NCBI GenBank assembly: GCA_017514235.1
Contig: JAFWKK010000050.1
Coordinates: forward strand, 62,001-126,000
DNA: 64,000 nt
Source of the DNA: Kiritimatiellia bacterium
Lineage (GTDB): Bacteria > Verrucomicrobiota > Kiritimatiellia > RFP12 > UBA1067
Reading direction: 5' to 3'
The first letter of the stretch is position 1; every line of letters starts with the position of its first letter. Positions 1 through 8,865 of this stretch are shown in pieces. Made by a program: the position numbers and the translations under genes. A model generated the notes under the pieces. That model saw only the letters and a program-made list of their open reading frames with translations, ran no database searches and was not told where the DNA came from.

Positions 1-619
1 CGATGCCAAGGTCCTTGGCGCCCTTGCCGAACCACCCCTGCGCGGCAGATTCGACGCCTACGAGGTTCGACCCGTACGGAGCGCGGTTCAGGTACTGCGA
101 GAGTATCCACATCTTCGACCGGCGGCGCTCCATCTTGAGCGCCATGACGGCCTCCTTCCACTTCCACCAGAACGTCTTCGGGTGCGGAGCGATGAGACGC
201 ACGGCCTGCATCGTGATCGTAGACGCGCCGGAGACGCGGCGACGGCATGCGACATTCTGCCATGCGGCCCGCAAGACGCTGAGCGGACGCACCCCGCGAT
301 GAGTCCAGAACTCACCGTCCTCAGACGCCACTACGGCCTTGACGATCCAGTCTTCCGGGGCAGCCTCGTAGCTCGGACGGCAGTCCACGTCGCCTTTGCC
401 CAGCGAGACGCGCAGCACGTTCCCGGCGGCGTCGCGAAGCACGATGCCGCCCGGATACTTGTCCGCGTCCGCGCCAGTCCAGTCAATGGCGAACCACGAT
501 GCGGCAGGGAATGCGGCGAGCGTGCAGAGCAGGATGATACATCCCCTCCGCGCTCGGACCCGGCAGGACGTAATCGCCCGCCGTAACCACGCGCACCGGA
601 TAGCGAAACTTGGCTTCAT
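1..619 (-). CDS. pbpC: Penicillin-binding protein 1C (N-terminal part; gene runs off the window)
   Basis: Bifunctional class A penicillin-binding protein that would polymerise peptidoglycan in the periplasm; only the first ~206 residues are in the window. The N-terminus has an arginine-rich cytoplasmic stretch and a membrane anchor (about residues 26-45). The glycosyltransferase (GT51) motifs are visible: SEDGEFWTHRG with the catalytic Glu, then RVSGASTITMQAVRL, then LSQYLNRAPYG. The STITMQ block and the pairing with alpha-2-macroglobulin are typical of PBP1C (the yfhM-pbpC arrangement). The chosen ATG at 619 is preceded by an AGAAGGGG ribosome site and places the anchor correctly, but it overlaps the 3' end of the upstream gene by 137 bases; a later start would remove the anchor. 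The transpeptidase domain is outside the window. Confidence 0.88.
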   Translation of the reverse strand, partial: MKPSFAIRCAWLRRAITSCRVRARRGCIILLCTLAAFPAASWFAIDWTGADADKYPGGIVLRDAAGNVLRVSLGKGDVDCRPSYEAAPEDWIVKAVVASEDGEFWTHRGVRPLSVLRAAWQNVACRRRVSGASTITMQAVRLIAPHPKTFWWKWKEAVMALKMERRRSKMWILSQYLNRAPYGSNLVGVESAAQGWFGKGAKDLGI

Positions 620-3600
620 GCCCCTTCTCCAGCGTGAACTTCTTCGAGAACACCAGCATCCTGTCGTCGCGCGCGTCGCTGCGCATCACCCAGACCGACG
701 CCGCGACCTCGTTCGTGCCACATGCCGCCGAAAGGCATTCCGGAATGGCGCCGTGCACCGGTTCGAACGCGCCGGCGAAAAGGTCCTCGACGACGATGTC
801 GCTCAACACGCGCGTGTCGTCCGCCGAGAGCGTCAGTTCCGCCACCAGAAGTTCGCCGCACCGCAGGGCCGCCATGTCCGCCGGCTCGCCGTCCGGACTC
901 AGGAAGCGCCGCACTATCGAGATGCCAGACGACTCGTCGCGCACGTCGCGAAGGTCCGGAAGCGAGAGCCGCCGCCACGAAACGAACCTCTCGCCCTCCT
1001 TAGGCGGACGGTGGCGGTAGAATTCACCGAGCGCGAGGAGCGCATGGGCGTTATCGCAAGTGGTCCCCCAGCTGAGCTTCGCCTTGTTCCGCGAAGAGTT
1101 CAGGTAGTGGACGAGCGGCAGTATCCGCGCATCGCCGTCGTCAAGCTCCAGGAGTGCGATCAGCGCAAACGCCGCCTCCTTAACCGAAGCCGGCGAGGCC
1201 GCGTTCTTAAGCAGCGTCTCCGCCCGGCGCCGGTCGTGCGACAGGGCGAAAGCCCGCGCAAGCCGTGCGCGTGACAGCAGCGTGAGACCTTCCGCCGAAT
1301 CGTAAAGCCGCAGCATCCGGTCGCGCTCCGGCTTGCCCGCCAGCGCCAGCGTGTGGCAGGCGTAGGCGGAGACCGCCGAGTTCGTGGACATCGCCCATTT
1401 GCCGAGGAAGCCCATTACGCGCTCCCGCGACTCCTGGCCGATCCGACAGCCGCTTTTCTCCGCCTCGACGAGGAAATGCGCCGCGTATAGCGACACTTCG
1501 CGGTCCCACGGCGCATACGTGCAGTCTGGCCACATGACGAAATCGTTCGCCCGTATCATCGACTCGACGCGACGCACGCCGGCCGCGATGACGTCGGCGC
1601 CGTTAGTCACGACGGAATTGAGCAGCCCTCCTGCGGCGACAAGAGGGAATATCCGGGACGTCGTCTGCTCCAGGCAGCCGTGCGGATAGTCCGCAAGCCA
1701 CTCCAGCGCCCGCGAAAGCTCGCCGACGGGAGAGTCGAACTTACGCGCCGTCCAGCGTCCGTCCGTCGGCGGCGTCCATTCGCTTTCCGGCGTCACCCCG
1801 GCAGTCTCGACCCACGCGACGGCAGGGCGCACCGGCAAGCGGATCGTCTCGTCGTGCACCTCGCCCATTCCGCGCACGTGATAGCCGATGGCGAGTTCGC
1901 CCGGCTCCGCTGGAGCCTTGATCCGCACGACGACGTTTGTGGATGCGTCCGCCGCGATGTGCGCAAGGGACACGCTGGCGGCCACTGCGCCGTTTGTCGA
2001 GACGGAGCAGCCGAACGTGCCCGCAGCGCCGCTGCGGTTGTGGATCGGAAGCGTCGCCTCGAAGACGTCCCCCGGCGCGACGAAGCGAGGCGCGTCCGGC
2101 AGGGCCACGAGCTTCGGCGTCACCTTGCGCTGCACCGATGTCGCGCCGGAAGCCGCGGCACCGTAGGCGACGGCAGTTACGCGCACCTCGCCTACGAATT
2201 CCGGCAGCTTGACTACGGTACGGCCCTCGCCATCGACTACAGGCACTCTACCGCTCCAGAGCGCCAGCGGCTTGAACCGCCGCGTCGGCTCGGGACTGAC
2301 GCGTCCGAGCATCTCTGCGCCCTCGCCGCCGCCGGTCTTCACGCCGCTCACGCGCGGGCCGCCTTCGCCCAGCACCGGCAGGATGCGGTGGTAGAGGTCG
2401 TATAGCGGAAGTTCCGCCTCGCGCACCTTCGCGAACCACCCCGTCGGGTCAGGAGTCGCCTCTCCCGTCAGCAGGTTTATCGCCTCGTCAACTACAGTCA
2501 CAACGGCAACAGCAGCTTTCGGAGCGGATATCTTCACATCGACCTCGCGAAGGCCTACGACCGTAGCCTCAAGCGCCACCGGCACCTCGTCCTCCTCCGG
2601 ACGAACGGCTACAGTAGCCCGCCCGTGCGCCCGGACGGCAAGATGCCGCGCGTTCGCGTCCGCGCACTGCACCACGGATAGGAATACGTTCAGGTTCGGG
2701 GCGTCTTCCGCCCTTACGGGACGCAGCATGACTTCGCTCGTGGCGTTCGTCAGGTTCAGGATTTCGGTGTATGTCTCCTTGTCGCGCAAGACCGAGAGGA
2801 GAGCATGTCCTGCGAACGGGGCCTTGACGGTCAGGCGGGGCGACTCGCCGACGCGATAGTACGCCTTGTCCGCCGCGATCGACACCTCGGTCGGGTTCGA
2901 GAGCGGCGCACGCACCACGTCGTCGCCCCAGTCGCTGAGGTAAAAGCTCCGTGCATACGACACGTTTGAGTCCATGTCGCGAATCGTAAGAACGTAGTCG
3001 CCGGGATCGCCAAGCGGAAGCTCCAGCACGGTGTTCTCGTTGGTCGCCGTCGTCATCGTGATGTTTGACACGACGATCGAGCGCACCCGGTCGCAGTCCC
3101 ACGTCTGCCAGCCGTCGTCGCGCATACGGTATGAATAAACGGTGTCGATGCGGTCGAGGCGCGCCGTGAGCCGGCGAGGCGCGGCGAGGCGGCGTCCGTC
3201 CGGCGAAACGCACGCCACGCCCACGCGCGGAAAGACCCCCTGCTCGAGTTTCATCCAGCCAGCCGCCGTCGAACCTATGTAGAACGGATAGTAGTGCAGC
3301 ACCTCGCTCTTGCGCGCCGTTGCAGGACGTCCACCGTCCTCGAACACCACGCCCTGCGCAGTCACGCGCACCGCCGCCTTCGGAAGGCCTGAATCCGCCC
3401 ATAGCGGAGCGTCGAAGGCCGCAAGTCCGTCGCGGTCGAGCATTTCCTTGCCAAGAGTGCGGAAGCTGGGGCTTAGGCCAAGGTCTTCGTTGCCGAAGCG
3501 CCAGCCCTTCCATTTCGCCGGCGCGAACGGCACGTCCTCGAAGACGACGGCACCCTCGCAGGCGAGACCGTGCGCCGGCCCTCCGAACAGGTGCTCGGCC

Positions 3601-5312
3601 GAGACCGCAAACGCGAAGTTCGAAGGGTTGGAGGCTTCGCCCAGCCTGACGCCCACGCGTATCTGCGGAGGCGCAAACTCCTCGATCCGAACCTCGCGCG
3701 ACCCGATGACGCGCCCCTTCTTGCCCGGCAGCTTCGCCTGCAACGTCCACGTTCCGCTCGGCTGCTCGTCGGCAACGGAAAACTTCTCGCAGAATAGCGC
3801 ACCTTCGTCGTCCGTCACCTGCGTCACCGACGAATACACGTTGCCTTTCGGGTTCAGCAGCTGAAGCTCGACCGGCATCGGCGGCGGTGCGCGGCGCAGG
3901 CCGTTTCGCACGAGCGCGTGCAACATGATCCGTTCCCCGTGACGGTAAATGCCGCGGTCCGTCCAGCAGAAAGCGCAGACCTCGTTCGCGGCAAGATAGT
4001 CGGGACGCACGCCGTCCTGGTGCGATTCGTCCACCTTCATCGAGTTGCGCAACGCCATGAAGGTCATGTCGTCGCCTGACTTCGACCGCACGACCACGGC
4101 GAACGGCTCGCCCTTGTCGGTCCTGGCCGGACGACACCACCCGCGCTCGTCCGTATCGCCAGACATCACCAAGACATTGGCGGCCGAATACACCTCAACT
4201 TTCGCACCGCCGACAGGCGTCCCCTTCATAAGAGACGTCACCCACACGCCGAGCGCGTTTGCTGCGCACTTCCTGACGCTGAGGCCCAGGTCGGAAAGGC
4301 AGACGAGCCGGCAACGCAACGGATTCAGCCTGTGCTTGTCGTCCCAGTCCCATTCGCGGCGCGGCTTGTCGCCGTTGAGGACGCTTACGAGGAAGACTCC
4401 GTTAGCGGACTTGCCGTCGTTCAGACGGACCGGGAGCTGCGTGACTTCCTTCTCGTTGAGGCGGTTCACGCATTCGACCGTCGTCTTCTCGCTATCGCCG
4501 GCAAGCTCTTCCGTCTCCTCGCCGTCGGCCTTGCTGTTCCACGAATAGCGCGAATACTCCTTTTCCTCGCGGGCGAGAAGCTGCACCACGTTGCGCGGCT
4601 CGACGCGACAGACAGACGCGCTGATCTTCCCGACGTTCACCGATTCGAGCCCGATGGCGCGCGCACCGCCTGGCGGCAGATAGCGCCCTGGGGCGGCGAA
4701 GGTCACATGCGGGTCTCGGTCCCTGCGCTGGAAGGTATAGAAATAATCGCCGGCAAGCGCCCCGTCCGGGGTCGCGCCGGCCCCCTTACCGTACGGCGGG
4801 AGCCCGCGCCGTATGCGCAGGGTCACGTTGGTGCGGTGGGCGTAGTCGCCGGTCACGACAAGAACAGGCATGTGGTCTTTCTTGTCGGAATCGTACTTCG
4901 TCACATATGAGACCGCAGGCCGTCCCTCTGCCATCGGCTCGACGCTGACGTAGTGACGGGCGACGTCCATGTCCGGGCGCAAGGAGAGATAGACCTTCAG
5001 CGTTTCCTCGCCGTCATATGCAACGCGGACGACCTTCATCTCCTTTGCCGCCTCAGCCCTGGCCTGAGAATTAGTCGGGGCAGGACTGTCCGCAACCGTC
5101 GGCACCGCGTTCGAAACCGCCTGGGCGCCAGGCTTCTGGCCCTTGGCCAGAAGCACATCCCTCGGCGACAGGTTGGCGAACACGTCGCAGCCATGCGCCT
5201 TGTCGAACTTACGGACCTTGCAGACCGTCCAGCACAGCGCCGAACCCGTCGCAACCAGCCCTGTCGCCAGCGCCGCGACAACGCACGCTGTGGCTATTTT
5301 TCCTTTTGTCAT
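483..5312 (-). CDS. Bacterial alpha-2-macroglobulin, thioester type
   Basis: Large periplasmic/envelope protease trap of 1609 residues, within the usual 1500-1900 range. It has an N-terminal membrane anchor (residues ~5-30, no convincing lipobox), a long series of macroglobulin beta-sandwich domains, an MG2-like bait-region part, and the thioester motif in GCLEQTTSRIFPL near residue 1210, followed by the alpha/alpha-toroid domain (~1200-1480). The CLEQ Cys and Gln form the internal thioester that covalently captures attacking proteases in this family. It lies directly upstream of pbpC; in other bacteria this pair is thought to guard and repair the cell wall after outer-membrane breach. Start ATG at 5312 has a weak AAGG upstream. 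No clear promoter was found in the 125 bases shared with the divergent sigma factor gene. Confidence 0.93.
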   Translation of the reverse strand: MTKGKIATACVVAALATGLVATGSALCWTVCKVRKFDKAHGCDVFANLSPRDVLLAKGQKPGAQAVSNAVPTVADSPAPTNSQARAEAAKEMKVVRVAYDGEETLKVYLSLRPDMDVARHYVSVEPMAEGRPAVSYVTKYDSDKKDHMPVLVVTGDYAHRTNVTLRIRRGLPPYGKGAGATPDGALAGDYFYTFQRRDRDPHVTFAAPGRYLPPGGARAIGLESVNVGKISASVCRVEPRNVVQLLAREEKEYSRYSWNSKADGEETEELAGDSEKTTVECVNRLNEKEVTQLPVRLNDGKSANGVFLVSVLNGDKPRREWDWDDKHRLNPLRCRLVCLSDLGLSVRKCAANALGVWVTSLMKGTPVGGAKVEVYSAANVLVMSGDTDERGWCRPARTDKGEPFAVVVRSKSGDDMTFMALRNSMKVDESHQDGVRPDYLAANEVCAFCWTDRGIYRHGERIMLHALVRNGLRRAPPPMPVELQLLNPKGNVYSSVTQVTDDEGALFCEKFSVADEQPSGTWTLQAKLPGKKGRVIGSREVRIEEFAPPQIRVGVRLGEASNPSNFAFAVSAEHLFGGPAHGLACEGAVVFEDVPFAPAKWKGWRFGNEDLGLSPSFRTLGKEMLDRDGLAAFDAPLWADSGLPKAAVRVTAQGVVFEDGGRPATARKSEVLHYYPFYIGSTAAGWMKLEQGVFPRVGVACVSPDGRRLAAPRRLTARLDRIDTVYSYRMRDDGWQTWDCDRVRSIVVSNITMTTATNENTVLELPLGDPGDYVLTIRDMDSNVSYARSFYLSDWGDDVVRAPLSNPTEVSIAADKAYYRVGESPRLTVKAPFAGHALLSVLRDKETYTEILNLTNATSEVMLRPVRAEDAPNLNVFLSVVQCADANARHLAVRAHGRATVAVRPEEDEVPVALEATVVGLREVDVKISAPKAAVAVVTVVDEAINLLTGEATPDPTGWFAKVREAELPLYDLYHRILPVLGEGGPRVSGVKTGGGEGAEMLGRVSPEPTRRFKPLALWSGRVPVVDGEGRTVVKLPEFVGEVRVTAVAYGAAASGATSVQRKVTPKLVALPDAPRFVAPGDVFEATLPIHNRSGAAGTFGCSVSTNGAVAASVSLAHIAADASTNVVVRIKAPAEPGELAIGYHVRGMGEVHDETIRLPVRPAVAWVETAGVTPESEWTPPTDGRWTARKFDSPVGELSRALEWLADYPHGCLEQTTSRIFPLVAAGGLLNSVVTNGADVIAAGVRRVESMIRANDFVMWPDCTYAPWDREVSLYAAHFLVEAEKSGCRIGQESRERVMGFLGKWAMSTNSAVSAYACHTLALAGKPERDRMLRLYDSAEGLTLLSRARLARAFALSHDRRRAETLLKNAASPASVKEAAFALIALLELDDGDARILPLVHYLNSSRNKAKLSWGTTCDNAHALLALGEFYRHRPPKEGERFVSWRRLSLPDLRDVRDESSGISIVRRFLSPDGEPADMAALRCGELLVAELTLSADDTRVLSDIVVEDLFAGAFEPVHGAIPECLSAACGTNEVAASVWVMRSDARDDRMLVFSKKFTLEKGHEAKFRYPVRVVTAGDYVLPGPSAEGMYHPALHARRIPCRIVVRH

Positions 5313-5403
5313 TTCTTTTGCCTTTCCATGCTCACCCCCTATTCGCCCGTCATTCGAAAATCTTACACGTTAAAGTAAAAAAAATTCGGGCGTGGGCGGG
5401 CGG

Positions 5404-5431
5404 TTGCAATATCGCATTGCTGTGATATAAT
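5404..5431 (+). promoter_or_regulatory. Promoter of the ECF sigma gene (TTGCAA, 16 bp, TGA-TATAAT)
   Basis: A -35-like TTGCAA at 5404-5409 and an extended -10 (TGA then TATAAT at 5426-5431). Only six bases separate TATAAT from the ATG at 5438, so transcription should begin at or next to the start codon (leaderless mRNA). Confidence 0.7.
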
Positions 5432-5437
5432 TTGAGC

Positions 5438-6022
5438 ATGCCGCAGACTCCGACAACCTCAGTGACGCTCCTCAAGGCGCTTGCCAGCGAGACGGCAAGC
5501 GCCCGCTGGACGGAATTCTTCCGCCGCTACGAAGCGCCCATGCGGGCATTCCTTGAAGCCCGCTACCCGTATGTAGAGGCTGACGACGTGATACAGGAGA
5601 CGATGTTGGCACTCTCAAAGCGCCTGCCCGACTACCGCTACGTTCCTGACAAGAACGGCCACTTCCACAACTACCTTATGGGCATCGTGAAGCACAAGGC
5701 CGAGGACGCACGCCGCCGCCAGGCAAGGGAATCAGGCAAGCGCGCCGGCCTGCGCGTCTCGGCGGGGGCGGGCACGCCCCGCCCCGAGGAAGACGATTCG
5801 TGGAAGATGGCGGCGATGCATGCGGCGGTGGAGCAACTGATGTCCGATCCGCTCCTGGAACCCCGCACGCGGGAGATATTCCGCCATGTTGCAATGATGC
5901 ACGAGTCTCCGGAGAGCGTGGCGGCGCAGTTCGGCACAACGCGCAACAACGTGGACCAGATCAAGAAGCGGCTTGTAAGCCGCCTTGCAAAGCGCGTAGC
6001 CGCCATGACGGACGGCGCCTAG
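5438..6022 (+). CDS. ECF-type RNA polymerase sigma factor
   Basis: Sigma-70 family protein of 194 residues. Region 2 covers about residues 20-95 (FFRRYEAPMRAFLEARYP, then the DDVIQETMLAL segment typical of region 2.2, then HNYLMGIVKHKAEDARRR); region 4 lies at about 125-188 with a helix-turn-helix around the QFGTTRNNVDQIKKRL segment. This is the spread-out ECF form common in planctomycetes and verrucomicrobia. An upstream in-frame TTG at 5432 directly abuts the -10 box and cannot be used if the promoter is right, so ATG 5438 is chosen. Its TAG stop shares the palindrome CTAG with the stop of the convergent Ser/Thr kinase. No anti-sigma factor gene is next to it; the kinase is the obvious candidate regulator (inference). 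Confidence 0.88.
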   Translation: MPQTPTTSVTLLKALASETASARWTEFFRRYEAPMRAFLEARYPYVEADDVIQETMLALSKRLPDYRYVPDKNGHFHNYLMGIVKHKAEDARRRQARESGKRAGLRVSAGAGTPRPEEDDSWKMAAMHAAVEQLMSDPLLEPRTREIFRHVAMMHESPESVAAQFGTTRNNVDQIKKRLVSRLAKRVAAMTDGA

Positions 6023-7491
6023 CGCGTCTCCAGCAGCATCTTCGCGCGCCGGTTGCCGAGACGGGCCGCACGGTAGAGCCATGTTTCGCCGCGCTCGACG
6101 TCCACCTCTACGCCGCGTCCGTCAAGGTAACACTCGCCGACCATCGTCTGCGCAGGAGCGAATCCGCGCTTGGCGGCTTCCATGGCCCAGTTGAAGCCCC
6201 GTTCTTCATCCTTCCCGACGCCAAAGCCGTGCATGAGGCAGAACGCGAGGTCGTTCATCGCCGCAAGGCTGCCCTGCCCGGCGGCGCGCTCATACCAAGC
6301 GACCGCCTCGACGGCATTGCGTTCGCACCCCCACCCGCGCAGCAGGCAAAGTCCGAGCGACGCCTGCGCCTCCGGATCGCCCGCCTCCGCCGCCAGCCGA
6401 TACCAGCGCACAGCCTCGACACGGTTCGTAGCCGCTCCGCGTCCGTAGAAATACGCTTCCGCCAGGCTCACCTGCGCCTCGATCACGCCCTTCTCCGCCG
6501 CAGGCAATATCCGCTTGAAGTATGCATCGTCCGCCTCGTCAGAACGCTTCAGGAGCGATTCCTCTGGAAGTGCCTGACGCCTGACGAACTGCTCGGCTAG
6601 CCGCACAAGCTGCGGACGGAACAGCGGATACGACGCAACGGTTCCTGCCGCCAGAAGCAGGAGAGTGAAAACCAACCACATCCAGCGGTTGCGGTGCCGC
6701 AACGCGGCGGCGAAGTCGGCGGCGGACACATACCTGTCGCCGGGGGCCTCGCGCGTCGCCCGCCGGATAACGTGCTTCATGCTCTGCGGCGGGCGACCCT
6801 CGTAGAGCGCCAGAAGAATCTTGCCTAGCGCAAAGACGTCGCTCTGCACGGACGACTCGCCCTTCAGCAGCTGCTCCGGCGCAGCGTAATCCAAAGTGCC
6901 CACTCCTACAGGCCGTCCGTCGATTATCGAGACGCCGCGCCCGTGCCGCACTATCGAGTCCGCCACGGCCGCGCCGCGCCGCTTGATCAGCCCAAGGTCA
7001 ATGAGCACGGGTTCTCCGCTGGCGCGGCGAAGGACGTTGTGCGGCTTAAGGTCGCGATGGACGTAGCCGGCGTCGTGGAGAGCCTGGACGGCCTTCGCAA
7101 GCCGGTTCGCGAACCTCGGCACGTCGGCGCGCGGCATCGGGTCCGGAAGGGGCTGCAGGTACTCCATAACGTAGTACGGGGCGCCGTCGAAGGTGCCAGA
7201 TCCCATGAAGCGCGGCAACGCCCCGATGCGAAGGAAGCGTATCGCGTCAGATTCGGTAAGGAAGCGTTCCTTAAGCCCGCGCGACTCGTCCACAAGGAGC
7301 TTCAGCGCCCCCTCCTGCCCGAAACGGACGTTCGTGACGCGGTAGACCTCGGCGGAAAGCCCGCACCCGAGGTATGCCTCGACGCGCCAGCCGTCTACCA
7401 CCGCGCCGCGCGCCAGCCGTCCGCCTGACGACGGACGGAAGCTCTGGCTGTCGAGCCAGTCCTCGACCCGGCGCACCAGGCCGCGGTTCAC
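6019..7491 (-). CDS. Membrane Ser/Thr protein kinase with C-terminal Sel1 repeats
   Basis: 490-residue Hanks-type kinase. Visible elements: glycine loop GCGLSAEVY, the ATP-binding Lys in EGALKLL, HRDLKPHN catalytic loop, LIDLGLIKRR (DLG replacing the usual DFG), and YAAPEQ. A transmembrane helix follows the kinase domain (about residues 250-272), then four or so Sel1-type repeats (EAYFYGRG..., GLCLLRGWG..., AFCLMHGFG..., GECYLDGRG) that would sit outside the cytoplasm and mediate protein contacts. The start is taken as GTG 7491, which overlaps the aminotransferase stop as GTGA, implying translational coupling; the reading frame extends further upstream only inside that gene. Convergent with the ECF sigma gene, suggesting a kinase-controlled sigma factor as in known ECF/STK pairs (inference). 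Confidence 0.87.
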   Translation of the reverse strand: MNRGLVRRVEDWLDSQSFRPSSGGRLARGAVVDGWRVEAYLGCGLSAEVYRVTNVRFGQEGALKLLVDESRGLKERFLTESDAIRFLRIGALPRFMGSGTFDGAPYYVMEYLQPLPDPMPRADVPRFANRLAKAVQALHDAGYVHRDLKPHNVLRRASGEPVLIDLGLIKRRGAAVADSIVRHGRGVSIIDGRPVGVGTLDYAAPEQLLKGESSVQSDVFALGKILLALYEGRPPQSMKHVIRRATREAPGDRYVSAADFAAALRHRNRWMWLVFTLLLLAAGTVASYPLFRPQLVRLAEQFVRRQALPEESLLKRSDEADDAYFKRILPAAEKGVIEAQVSLAEAYFYGRGAATNRVEAVRWYRLAAEAGDPEAQASLGLCLLRGWGCERNAVEAVAWYERAAGQGSLAAMNDLAFCLMHGFGVGKDEERGFNWAMEAAKRGFAPAQTMVGECYLDGRGVEVDVERGETWLYRAARLGNRRAKMLLETR

Positions 7492-8816
7492 TTGCCGGCC
7501 TTCATCTCCGCGACGGACGAGAGGATGGCGTCGGCCATGTAGTCGAGCTGGGCTTTCGTGAGCCCGTAGATGGGCAGGTGCGTATAGCACTTGTCGAAGA
7601 CGTATTCGGTGACCGGACATGTCTTCGCGATCTTCTTCTCGTCGAAGCCCTTGCCGACGGACGCCGCAAAACGGTAGATCGGGCCGAAGTGCGGTATGTT
7701 GGTGACGCCCTTCTTTTCGAGCTTCGCCTTCAGCGTTTGCACGTCGCCGCCTGCGGTCTTCGGATCGATCTGAAGCTGGTAGAGGTGGAACGTCGGAACG
7801 ATGTCATTGGAGCCGAGGTCCTGCGGCAGGATGCCGGGAACTCCGGAAAGACGCTTAGTCATGTACGTCGCCTCGCGGCGGCGCTCGGCGAGGACCTTAC
7901 CGTAGCGCTTGAGCTGCTGCAGCAGCGCGACGGCCTGTATCTCGGTGACGGAGGCGTTGTTGCTCGCCTGGTAGCGAACGTTGCCCTTGCCCTTTATCAG
8001 CGAGACGTTATAGAGCCAGTTCTTGATCTTCGACGAGAAGTCCACGCCAAGGAAGCGCGCGCGACGCGCTTCGGCGCGGTATTCCGGCACGTTGGAGACG
8101 AACACTCCGCCCTCTCCGAACGACGTGCAGTTCTTGACCTCATGCATGGAGAAACAGCCGAAGTGGCCGATTGTGCCGAGCTTGCGCCCCTTGTACACGC
8201 CGCCGAAACCGTGCGCCGCGTCTTCCATCACGACGATGCCGTGCTTCTTAGCCAGCCGCATGATCGCGTCCATGTCGCAGGGATAGCCGCCGATGTGCAC
8301 GGGCACGATGATCTTCGTCCTCTTGGTGATCTTGCGGGCGATGTCCTTAGGGTCGATGTTGACCGTCTTCGGGTCGACGTCGGCGAAGACGAGCTTCGCA
8401 CCGACAGAAAGCGGGTACGCCACTGTCGCGATGAACGTGTTCGTGGGAACGATCACCTCGTCGCCCGGACCGACGCCGGCGTAGCGGTAGCCGAGCTCGA
8501 GCGCGGCGGTGCAGTTGCTCACGAACAGCGAGCTGCCCTCATCTACGCCGAGATAACGGTCGATGGCCCTCTCGACCTCAGCGACCTTGTCGCCCATCGA
8601 GAGCTTGCCGGGAGGCGTGGAAAGCGAACCGAGCTTGGCGAGCGCAGCCTTCACGTCACGCAGCGCGGCGTTGTAGGCCGCGCCCTTGCCCTGCATCAGG
8701 AACTTGACGAACTCTAACGCGTCCGCCGCGTTGTAGTTCTCGCCCACGGCAGCCCACGGCACCTTGGTGTCGCCGGTGTTGTACCTAAAGTCGCTTGAGG
8801 CGCTTTTCCTAGTCAT
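7488..8816 (-). CDS. DegT/DnrJ/EryC1/StrS family PLP-dependent aminotransferase (first copy)
   Basis: 442-residue fold-type I aminotransferase of the family that transfers amino groups to keto-sugars (often nucleotide sugars). Hallmarks: DEVIVPTNTFIATV near residue 120, MEDAAHGFGG (Asp contacting PLP), and the Schiff-base Lys in CFSMHEVKNCTSFGEGG. About 60-70 N-terminal residues precede the usual core. It is distinct from, but clearly related to, the second copy at 10211-11551; the XylR-like gene lies between them. The 3' end overlaps the kinase start (GTGA). It has its own probable promoter at the end of the regulator gene (8876-8884), giving a leader of about 50 bases. The sugar substrate cannot be deduced. 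Confidence 0.88.
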   Translation of the reverse strand: MTRKSASSDFRYNTGDTKVPWAAVGENYNAADALEFVKFLMQGKGAAYNAALRDVKAALAKLGSLSTPPGKLSMGDKVAEVERAIDRYLGVDEGSSLFVSNCTAALELGYRYAGVGPGDEVIVPTNTFIATVAYPLSVGAKLVFADVDPKTVNIDPKDIARKITKRTKIIVPVHIGGYPCDMDAIMRLAKKHGIVVMEDAAHGFGGVYKGRKLGTIGHFGCFSMHEVKNCTSFGEGGVFVSNVPEYRAEARRARFLGVDFSSKIKNWLYNVSLIKGKGNVRYQASNNASVTEIQAVALLQQLKRYGKVLAERRREATYMTKRLSGVPGILPQDLGSNDIVPTFHLYQLQIDPKTAGGDVQTLKAKLEKKGVTNIPHFGPIYRFAASVGKGFDEKKIAKTCPVTEYVFDKCYTHLPIYGLTKAQLDYMADAILSSVAEMKAGK

Positions 8817-8833
8817 TCCCTGTATTCCCCTTG

Positions 8834-8846
8834 TGAACAGCGTTCA
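8834..8846. promoter_or_regulatory. Perfect inverted repeat TGAAC-AGC-GTTCA in the leader of the first aminotransferase gene
   Basis: A 13-base dyad located between the probable -10 box (8876-8881, minus) and the ATG at 8816. A TTGAAC half-site also occurs at 10092-10097 near the regulator promoter. It could be an operator for the adjacent regulator; this is only suggested by position and symmetry. Confidence 0.35.
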
Positions 8847-8865
8847 ACTGTGATTGTTACGTTCG

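Noticed and set aside
2569-4140. 523-codon frame inside the alpha-2-macroglobulin gene
   Set aside because: A low-complexity Arg-rich shadow in another frame; no start signal or domain.
5432-5437. TTG start at 5432 for the sigma factor
   Set aside because: It directly follows TATAAT, so it would lie upstream of the expected transcription start.
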